A stretch of DNA of 6,339 nucleotides from Synechococcus sp. UW140 (GTDB lineage: Bacteria > Cyanobacteriota > Cyanobacteriia > PCC-6307 > Cyanobiaceae). Of this stretch, positions 1-4,923 are shown one piece after another (the first letter of the stretch is position 1; the number at the start of each line of letters is the position of its first letter). The notes under the pieces are model-generated. The model saw only the letters and a program-made list of their open reading frames with translations, was not told the origin of the DNA and made no database searches. The position numbers were made by a program, and so were the translations under genes. The stretch covers positions 1 to 6,339 of the forward strand of contig CAMDWF010000140.1 of NCBI GenBank assembly GCA_945878795.1. The letters run 5' to 3'.

Positions 1-131
1 AGCACCGCCGTGGTGGCGGTGCGCTCGCTGGGCGGGGCCGCGACGACGCTGGTGGGATTGACCAGTTGGCTGACGAAGGCCGTCAGCAGACAGGCGATGC
101 AAACGGTGACGCTGATCAGGATGTCGCGCAT
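1..131 (-). CDS. N-terminal part of a membrane-anchored or exported protein, possibly FKBP-type peptidyl-prolyl isomerase (partial)
   Basis: The first 43 codons of a minus-strand gene run off the left edge. It starts at the ATG at 131 and reads MRDILISVTVCIACLLTAFV, then SQLVNPTSVVAAPPSERT. This is one hydrophobic segment (about residues 4-20) followed by a polar, Ala/Pro/Thr-rich stretch, as in an uncleaved signal anchor or a signal peptide ending near VVAA. No catalytic domain is visible. From memory of picocyanobacterial gene order, the gene near lnt with this kind of N terminus is an FKBP-type prolyl cis-trans isomerase; this is recall, not something the sequence shows. The phasin-family gene lies 86 bp upstream in the same direction, so co-transcription is possible. 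That a coding start is present is fairly sure; the product is weakly supported. Confidence 0.55.
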   Translation of the reverse strand, partial: MRDILISVTVCIACLLTAFVSQLVNPTSVVAAPPSERTATTAV

Positions 132-160
132 GGCGGCGTAGCTCAGACGGAGGGGATTCT

Positions 161-187
161 GCCCCGCCGGGGCGGCCCCTCTGGGGC
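161..187. other. Two tandem GC hairpins between the minus-strand genes
   Basis: Two adjacent inverted repeats have identical stems: GCCCC-GCC-GGGGC at 161-173 and GCCCC-TCT-GGGGC at 175-187, each with 5 bp and a 3-nt loop. They lie downstream of the phasin-family gene and upstream of the next minus-strand gene. They could attenuate transcription or stabilise the mRNA 3' end. No T-run follows on the minus strand, so a classical Rho-independent terminator is not supported, and GC-rich DNA yields such repeats by chance fairly often. Confidence 0.3.
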
Positions 188-217
188 TGGGGCGGGCTCA
201 AAGGAGCTGGGGCCGGT

Positions 218-559
218 TCAATCGGGGACTTCGTTGAAGCCCTGGCGCTGGCGCATGGCCTGCTCCAGCCGGTCGATGCGGCCCCGCAGTTCGTCGACTT
301 CCCGCTGGCGGGCCAGGCCCAGGTCCTGGAGCAGCAGATCCCGGTTGCGTTCCAGCTGCCGCTCGGCCTGCTGCTCCAGCTCGGGAGTTTCACCCCGCAG
401 GGCCTTGAGCACGTCATCCACCAGGGCGGAGGCCTGGTTGGGGTCGAGGCGGCCACTGCGCACCCAGTCCTGGCTGACGTTGCGGAGTCGATCGCCGACC
501 AGGGAGGTGGTTCCAAGCCCCCGCAAGACGAGCATTTGCAGCAGATTGCCCTGGTCCAT
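218..559 (-). CDS. Phasin-family protein, small helical protein of cyanobacterial type
   Basis: This gene encodes 113 residues. It starts at the ATG at 559 (MDQGNLLQML...) and ends with TGA at 218-220. The open frame continues upstream to about 808, but that extension is low-complexity Pro/Ala/Arg and overlaps lnt, so the internal ATG is chosen. The protein has a mostly helical N-terminal part with the pattern GLGTTSLVGDRL, then ...SGRLDPNQASALVDDVLKAL, and a C-terminal heptad-like coiled coil (about residues 58-107, rich in Glu, Arg, Gln and Leu, ending LRGRIDRLEQAMRQRQ). This matches the small phasin-like proteins conserved in cyanobacteria. Phasins coat polyhydroxyalkanoate granules in some bacteria, but many picocyanobacteria make no such polymer, so the role here is uncertain and may be a general coiled-coil scaffold. 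It is divergent from lnt across 80 bp. Confidence 0.82.
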   Translation of the reverse strand: MDQGNLLQMLVLRGLGTTSLVGDRLRNVSQDWVRSGRLDPNQASALVDDVLKALRGETPELEQQAERQLERNRDLLLQDLGLARQREVDELRGRIDRLEQAMRQRQGFNEVPD

Positions 560-639
560 GGCAGCGGGTCCTTGGTAACGGATCGGAGCGCCTTGGCTGA
601 CGCCTGCAACCAGCTTGCAGCTGCCTAAGCTGCGGCGCC
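560..639. promoter_or_regulatory. Divergent promoter region with nested inverted repeats before lnt
   Basis: These 80 bp separate two divergent starts, so promoters in both directions are expected here, although no clear -35/-10 pair can be picked out. Just before the lnt ATG are two overlapping dyads: CTGCAA/TTGCAG at 604-609 and 615-620, and CAGCTT/AAGCTG at 611-616 and 627-632. They share bases 611-620, so as RNA hairpins they would be mutually exclusive. The 8-bp palindrome GCAGCTGC lies at 617-624. They may be operator half-sites or a leader structure; function is inference only. No Shine-Dalgarno sequence precedes lnt. Confidence 0.4.
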
Positions 640-2184
640 ATGGGAAATCACCGCCGTTTCTGGACTCTGGCCGCCATCGCTGGCGGAGTCCTGGCTGGGG
701 TGGCCCTGCCGCCGGTGGGCTGGCCCTGGCTGTTGTGGCCGGCGCTGGCCCTGCTCTGGGCAGTGGCCGGTTCTCCGCATCGCGGCACGGCGCTGGTGGC
801 TGCCTCACTGTGGGGCGCCGCCGCCGTCCTGGTCAGCCACCGCTGGCTGCTGTGGTTGCATCCTTTGGATTGGATCGGGGTGCCGGCCCCCCTGAGCCTG
901 CCGCTGTGTCTGGTGGTGTGGGGTTTCTGTGGTGGGGTGGGCGGACTGCTGGTGGCCGCCTGGGTAGCCCTGGTGCGACCTCTTGATCCCAATCGCCTGG
1001 ACACCGCCCTGGTGGCGGCCCTGGGCTGGGGGCTGGCGGAGGTGCTGCTGGCCAGGGGGCCGTTGTTTTGGCTGGGATTGGGAGCCTCGGCCCTGCCTGG
1101 CGATCCGGCCCTGGCGGCGCTGGCGGCGCTGGCCGGTGCGGGGGCGATCGCGGCCCTGCAGGTACTGATCGGTTGGGGGCTGTGGCGGGCGCTGCAACTG
1201 GGAGCGCTGCGGGGTCGCCCCCGGGCCCTGGCGCTGCCGTTGGCGCTGCTGCTGCTGGCCCATGGGCCGGGGTGGGCCCTGGCGCTGGCACCAGGTAGCG
1301 GCGGCGATGGGGCAAGCGAAAACGTGATGGTGGTGCAGCCCGCCATCCCCACCCGCCACAAATTTGAAGCGGGTTCCCAACGGCGTTTGCTTGAGCAGCT
1401 GGACCAGGCCCTGGGCAGCTTGCAGGGATCTGCATCTTTGGCCAGCAGGTCCGCAGCCGGCCCTGGAGCCGGCGCCGAAACCACGGTAGTGGTGTTGCCC
1501 GAGGGCGCCCTGCCCCTGGGCCAGCCGCTGCCGCGGGCCGCCACCGCCGAGGTGCTGGCCGGCGGCTTCCGCCAGCAAGACGACAGCGTGCGCAGCAGTG
1601 TGCTGCGCTTTGGCCCAGGGGAGCGGTATGCCAGTGGAGCCGTCGACAAGCACCGACTGGTGCCCCTGGGGGAATGGGTGCCGTTGGCGCGGCTGGTGCG
1701 TTGGAGCGGCCTGTCAGCAGTGGGTGGCCTGGAGGGCGGGGCCGCCTCCAGGCTGTTGCCCCGCCCGGCCGGAGCGATCGGGGTGGCGATCTGCTACGAG
1801 CTGGCCGATGGCACGGCCCTGGCCCAAGCCAGCCGCGACGGAGCGCGCTGGTTACTGGCCAGCGCCAACCTCGATCCCTATCCCCGGGCCCTGCAGGCCC
1901 AGTTCACCGCCCTGGCCCAGCTGCGGGCGATCGAGACGGGACGCTGGCTGGTGAGTGTGGCCAACACCGGCCCCAGCCTGGTGGTGGCTGCCAGCGGCCA
2001 GGTGCGCTCGACCTTGCCGGATGGGATCGCCGCAATCAAGACGATGACGGTGCGGCAGCGCCAGACCCTCACGGTCTACGACCGCTGGGGGAATGGGCCC
2101 CTGCTGTTGGGGTGGCTATTAGCACTTTTGCTGCGCTTTTGGCCCCGGCCAGCGGCGGGCAGCAGCGCCTCGGCTGAGAGGTAA
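640..2184 (+). CDS. lnt: Apolipoprotein N-acyltransferase
   Basis: This 514-residue inner-membrane enzyme adds the third acyl chain, taken from a phospholipid, to the N-terminal diacylglyceryl-cysteine of lipoproteins, the last step of lipoprotein maturation. The N-terminal half (about 8-217) is a series of hydrophobic segments. The nitrilase-like domain spans about 226-475, and a last hydrophobic helix lies at about 487-500. The catalytic triad is visible: Glu288 in VVLPEGALP, Lys337 in DKHRLVPLGEW and Cys385 in AICYELADG, equivalent to E. coli Glu267, Lys335 and Cys387. Glu345, Tyr386 and Glu387 match other essential E. coli positions (Glu343, Tyr388, Glu389). The length matches the family (E. 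coli 512). The ATG at 640 puts the first membrane helix at the N terminus. An Ala/Gly/Ser-rich stretch at about 260-280 is a likely low-complexity insertion in the catalytic domain. GC is about 70%, typical of core genes here. It converges with the thermonuclease gene. Confidence 0.95.
   Translation: MGNHRRFWTLAAIAGGVLAGVALPPVGWPWLLWPALALLWAVAGSPHRGTALVAASLWGAAAVLVSHRWLLWLHPLDWIGVPAPLSLPLCLVVWGFCGGVGGLLVAAWVALVRPLDPNRLDTALVAALGWGLAEVLLARGPLFWLGLGASALPGDPALAALAALAGAGAIAALQVLIGWGLWRALQLGALRGRPRALALPLALLLLAHGPGWALALAPGSGGDGASENVMVVQPAIPTRHKFEAGSQRRLLEQLDQALGSLQGSASLASRSAAGPGAGAETTVVVLPEGALPLGQPLPRAATAEVLAGGFRQQDDSVRSSVLRFGPGERYASGAVDKHRLVPLGEWVPLARLVRWSGLSAVGGLEGGAASRLLPRPAGAIGVAICYELADGTALAQASRDGARWLLASANLDPYPRALQAQFTALAQLRAIETGRWLVSVANTGPSLVVAASGQVRSTLPDGIAAIKTMTVRQRQTLTVYDRWGNGPLLLGWLLALLLRFWPRPAAGSSASAER
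1144..1151. repeat. HIP1 octamer GCGATCGC
   Basis: A perfect copy of the highly iterated palindrome found at high density in many cyanobacterial genomes; here it lies inside lnt. It is used as a lineage marker for the window. Confidence 0.85.
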
Positions 2185-2256
2185 GTCGAGTTGCGTTAGG
2201 GGGAGCATGGCACTCAACGGGCCGCCCTCAGAGGCTTGGCGCTGAAATGGCGGACC
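2185..2256. other. Short convergent intergenic spacer
   Basis: These 72 bp lie between the ends of lnt and the thermonuclease gene. A bidirectional terminator would be expected here, but I see no stable hairpin followed by a T-run on either strand. A 12-codon open frame starting at the ATG at 2206 has no supporting features. Confidence 0.4.
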
Positions 2257-2850
2257 TCAGATCAGCCCGGCGGGCAGGTAGGGGTGCCGAGAAGGCTGGC
2301 GGCCTTGCTGGCGGCCGTGGGGTCGGCCATGGCGAAACTGCCAGGGCCGTTCGATGCCGCCGGGCACCCGCCAGATGCCAAAGCGATGGCGGCGAGCGCG
2401 GTATTCGGCATTTAGGTATTCGTTGGCATCGCACTGCCCCAGGTATTTGGGATAGACAAAAGCCAGACCGTCTTCGACGAGGGCCAGGTTGAGGTTGATG
2501 TCGCCGATCACCTCGGCGACGGTGCGGCCGTAGCGATCGCTGTTGAGGGGATTGATCGTCACCTCTTGCTCCAAGCGCAGGCGTGTTTGCAGGTAGCGGC
2601 GGGCCTGGTCGCCGTAGGGCACCTGGGCCATCTCGGGGGCGTCGATACAAGCCAGCCGAATCGTCTCCAGCTTGGCGCCGTGTCGCACGCGAATGGTGTC
2701 GCCATCGCCGATCGAAACGACCCGAGCGCGAAAGTTAGCTTTGGCCGTGGCGGGGACAAGCCAGGCCAACGCGGTGAGGACAGCCAGGCTGGTGATCAGG
2801 GCGAGAGGGGCGAGGGCGGCGAGCCTGCGGCGGCGAACTTGGCTGCTCAA
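2257..2850 (-). CDS. Secreted thermonuclease-family protein (staphylococcal nuclease fold)
   Basis: This gene encodes 197 residues. A basic N terminus (QVRRRR) is followed by a hydrophobic stretch (about 11-34) ending in PATAKA, a likely Sec signal peptide, so the nuclease probably acts in the periplasm or outside the cell. The SNase-like domain covers about 40-170. All active-site positions of Staphylococcus nuclease are present at the right spacing: Asp51 in GDGDT (Asp21), Arg65, Asp70 and Glu73 in IRLACIDAPE (Arg35, Asp40, Glu43), and Arg109 in SDRYGR (Arg87). A Ca2+-dependent phosphodiesterase acting on DNA and RNA is therefore expected. The tail after RPWQFR (172-197) is basic and low-complexity. 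The start is the TTG at 2850: the frame stays open upstream to a stop near 2976 without any ATG or GTG. It is divergent from the accessory block across 180 bp. Confidence 0.9.
   Translation of the reverse strand: MSSQVRRRRLAALAPLALITSLAVLTALAWLVPATAKANFRARVVSIGDGDTIRVRHGAKLETIRLACIDAPEMAQVPYGDQARRYLQTRLRLEQEVTINPLNSDRYGRTVAEVIGDINLNLALVEDGLAFVYPKYLGQCDANEYLNAEYRARRHRFGIWRVPGGIERPWQFRHGRPHGRQQGRQPSRHPYLPAGLI
2533..2540. repeat. HIP1 octamer GCGATCGC
   Basis: A second perfect HIP1 palindrome, inside the thermonuclease gene. Neither copy lies in the plus-strand block from 3031 on, which fits with, but does not prove, a different origin for that block. Confidence 0.85.
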
Positions 2851-3030
2851 CGGGTCTGGGGCGACGGGGGCCGACTCATCTGGGCAGCCGGCAATGCACC
2901 AGCCTCGCTGAACCGCTTGGCCCGTGCTCGTATCTGCCGTTGGCCCTGGCGTCAGCAGTCCTTGCCTGGTGCCCTACCCTCGCCACCAGAAACCTGCCGC
3001 ATCGGAACGGCGCCCGCCAGGCGGCATGTG
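2851..3030. promoter_or_regulatory. Divergent intergenic region between the thermonuclease gene and the FGE block
   Basis: These 180 bp lie between two divergent starts and must hold promoters for both. No convincing -35/-10 pair, operator repeat or riboswitch was recognised. The plus-strand frame of the FGE gene is open throughout, but its translation here is Ala/Arg/Pro-rich with no family similarity, so it is treated as non-coding. This is where core-type genes give way to accessory genes; no direct repeat, tRNA fragment or integrase marks the junction. Confidence 0.4.
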
Positions 3031-3978
3031 ATGACCCTCCCCCCCGAACGTGAGGTTGCCCCATCTTCCACAGATGCGCCGGCGGCGACGGATTCTTCGC
3101 GGCTGCAGCTCTTTGCCACCAACACCTGCCTGCTGCACCAGCAGGGCAACCGCTGGAGCATGGAGCGCCGGCCGCTGCAGGTAGAGGGCTACCGGGAGCA
3201 GCTGGGCGAGGGGGTGGCGCTCACCATGGTGAAGATCTCGGGGGGCAGCTTTTTGATGGGCTCTCCTAAGGGCGAGCCAGAGCGGTTCGACGATGAAAGC
3301 CCCCAGCATGAGGTGACGCTGGACGCCTTCTGGATGGCCCAAACACCGATCACCCAGGCCCAGTGGCGGACGGTGGCGGCTTGGCAGCAGCTTGAGCGCG
3401 ACCTGAAGCCCGATCCTGCGAAGTTCAAGGGTGATAACCGTCCGGTGGAGCGGGTGAGCTGGCACGACGCGCAGGAGTTCTGCCGCCGCCTGAGCCAGCG
3501 CACGGGCCAGCGCTACGGGCTGCCGAGCGAGGCCCAGTGGGAATACGCCTGCCGTGCCGGCAGCACCACGCCGTTTCACTTTGGCGCCACGTTGACGCCG
3601 GAACTGGCCAACTACAACGGTAATTTCGTTTATCAAAACGGCCCCAAGGGCACCTATCGCCAGCAGACCTGCGAGGTGGCCAGCTTGCCGGCCAATGGCT
3701 GGGGCCTGCACGACATGCACGGCAATGTCTGGGAGTGGTGCCAGGACCACTGGCATGACAGTTACAACCTCGCCCCTGGCGATGACCAACCCTGGCTTGC
3801 CCCTGTTGCCGCTGTTGATGCACAAAAGCTGCTGCGCGGCGGCTCCTGGATCGGCGACCCCGGCGACTGCCGCTCGGCCTACCGCAGCCACGACGAGGCC
3901 GACAGCGTCGCCAACGACGTCGGTTTCCGTGTGGTCTGTTTGCCCCAGGAACCAAGCGTCCCAAACCCTTTAGCCTGA
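3031..3978 (+). CDS. FGE-sulfatase / SUMF1-family protein with C-type-lectin-like fold (stand-alone)
   Basis: This gene encodes 315 residues. The start is the ATG at 3031 (MTLPPEREVA); GTG at 3028 abuts it, and the ATG at 3160 would still keep the whole domain. After a variable N terminus the FGE domain runs from about 64 to 303, with family landmarks GGSFLMGSP (71-79), ITQAQW, RPVERVSWHDAQEFC, LPSEAQWEYACRAG (164-177), GLHDMHGNVWEW (225-236), LRGGSW and GFRVVC (298-303). True formylglycine-generating enzymes use a Cys pair spaced CxxxxC near the end (human Cys336/Cys341). Here the first is present (Cys280) but the second position is Arg285, so sulfatase activation is unlikely. Such proteins are often annotated as SUMF1/EgtB/PvdO nonheme iron enzymes, and in cyanobacteria many serve as ligand-binding modules. 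Codons 274-297 nearly all end in C (see findings). It is a paralogue of the FGE part of the downstream TIR fusion and shares its orientation. Family is confident; function is inferred. Confidence 0.9.
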   Translation: MTLPPEREVAPSSTDAPAATDSSRLQLFATNTCLLHQQGNRWSMERRPLQVEGYREQLGEGVALTMVKISGGSFLMGSPKGEPERFDDESPQHEVTLDAFWMAQTPITQAQWRTVAAWQQLERDLKPDPAKFKGDNRPVERVSWHDAQEFCRRLSQRTGQRYGLPSEAQWEYACRAGSTTPFHFGATLTPELANYNGNFVYQNGPKGTYRQQTCEVASLPANGWGLHDMHGNVWEWCQDHWHDSYNLAPGDDQPWLAPVAAVDAQKLLRGGSWIGDPGDCRSAYRSHDEADSVANDVGFRVVCLPQEPSVPNPLA

Positions 3979-4002
3979 AAAAATTAGTCCCGCAGGGCTC
4001 CT

Positions 4003-4161
4003 ATGCTCACCCTGCCCCGCACGCTCAGCTTCACCCCTGTTCAATTCGCGCAGGTGTGTGCAGCCAACCCGGAGGTAAGGGGTCATCTTGATGCCGATGG
4101 CACGTTGATGGAGGAGCTACCAGCGCGTTGCATCCCTTGTGTTCTCGAACCCCTGCCTTGA
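4003..4161 (+). pseudogene. Remnant of a Uma2-family (DUF820) endonuclease N terminus
   Basis: A 52-codon frame starts at the ATG at 4003, 24 bp after the FGE gene, and ends in TGA at 4159-4161. Residues 8-36 read LSFTPVQFAQVCAANPEVRG then HLDADGTLM. This resembles the start of Uma2 proteins, which typically read FxxEQFxQLxxANPxLRxExxxDGxLxxMxP. After this the sequence turns into ELPARCIPCVLEPLP with no family similarity and stops, whereas Uma2 proteins are about 180-200 residues long and carry their PD-(D/E)XK-like catalytic residues further on. It is therefore read as a 5' fragment left after a deletion or insertion, not a working nuclease. A genuine small protein cannot be excluded. Similarity is judged by eye. 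Confidence 0.55.
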
Positions 4162-4197
4162 ACCTGCCAGACCAGTTGCCCGCTCTACTTCACAAGT

Positions 4198-4839
4198 ATG
4201 CCCAGCGACAAACCACAACAAACAGCAACAGCGAATCTCAACCTACAGCCGATGGGATTTCCCAAGACTCTGGACTGGAGTCCCACCAAGCAACAGGAAT
4301 CATTAGATCAGCTCTATCTGTTTGTTGTGAACGAATGTGCGGCTTCCATCAACTGGTACTACCAAAAAAAGAGAAGCCAAAGGATGCTGGGGTTCCTGTT
4401 GCGCCTCGGAGCCATTCTCGCTGTGGCTGTGGCAGGCTTGATTCCGCTTATCGGCGAACTGCTAAAGCGCAATGACAAACTATGGCTCTCTCCCGCCTGG
4501 GCTACCGTGGCGTTAGCCTTGGCGGGCTTGCTGATTGCGATAGATCGTTTCGGCGATTACACGAGTGGCTAGATTCGCTACATCCGCACCGCTCAGAAAC
4601 TGACCAGTTTACAAGGCGAATTTCGGCTGGATTGGGAGGAGTATCGCCGCACCAACCTCGAAGATACTTCTGATGCTGATCGTACCAAGGAAGGCATCAA
4701 TCTCTGCAGAACATTCTTGCGTGCTGTCTATGCCCAAGTACGTCTTGAGACCGATCACTGGGCGAAGGAATTTCAGCAGGCCCTTCATTCTGTGAACCTT
4801 CACGCTGATTCACGATCCCGTAGCGAAGACGGTGGCTAG
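4198..4839 (+). pseudogene. SLATT/DUF4231-like two-transmembrane effector gene interrupted by an in-frame TAG
   Basis: From the ATG at 4198 the frame gives 124 residues, then TAG at 4570-4572, then 88 more sensible codons to TAG at 4837-4839. The upstream part has a helical N terminus (KQQESLDQLYLFVVNECAAS, 31-50), INWYYQKKRSQR, a first membrane segment (about 64-89) and a second (about 97-116) ending in DRFGDY. Straight after the stop the same frame reads IRYIRTAQKLTSLQGEFRLD then WEEYR, the amphipathic helix that follows the membrane pair in SLATT/DUF4231-type proteins, where a Trp is common just before RYI. TGG to TAG is one base change, so a nonsense mutation (or sequencing error) in a protein of about 213 residues is the simplest reading. 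SLATT proteins are predicted pore-forming or membrane-disrupting effectors in bacterial conflict systems. The ATG at 4252 (MGFPKTLDWS) is an alternative start. Sampled GC of 42-50% is well below the flanking core genes. Confidence 0.72.
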
Positions 4840-4923
4840 GGATACGACACAGCTGCCAGGGGGTACGAGGAAATTCCAGGCAAATGGGCAACAATGCTGC
4901 TTTGAAACCGACGCCTGCCGGCG

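Noticed and set aside
648..1653. Long minus-strand open frames (up to 333 codons) opposite lnt
   Set aside because: Their translations are low-complexity Pro/Ala/Ser/Gln runs with no family motifs, and they are the antisense of a confidently identified enzyme in 70% GC DNA, where stop codons are rare in all frames.
2566..3030. A 155-codon upstream extension of the stand-alone FGE frame
   Set aside because: It overlaps the thermonuclease gene on the other strand, and its translation has no similarity to FGE N termini; the ATG at 3031 gives the usual domain layout.
2974..3891. A 305-codon minus-strand frame opposite the stand-alone FGE gene
   Set aside because: It has no recognisable domain and is the antisense of a gene with clear conserved motifs in order.
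3984..4002. Weak hairpin after the stand-alone FGE gene as a terminator
   Set aside because: The stem around AGTCC/GGGCT is only 5 bp with a wobble pair and is not followed by a T-run.
3979..4197. Possible DGR template repeat or reverse transcriptase near the FGE gene
   Set aside because: No adenine-rich near-copy of the 3850-3921 segment was seen anywhere in the window, and no reverse-transcriptase motif such as YxDD in an RT context is present.
4128..4475. A 115-codon plus-strand frame overlapping the start of the SLATT-like gene
   Set aside because: The overlapping frame from 4198 carries two clear membrane segments and SLATT-like sequence that continues past the TAG; this one has no coherent features.
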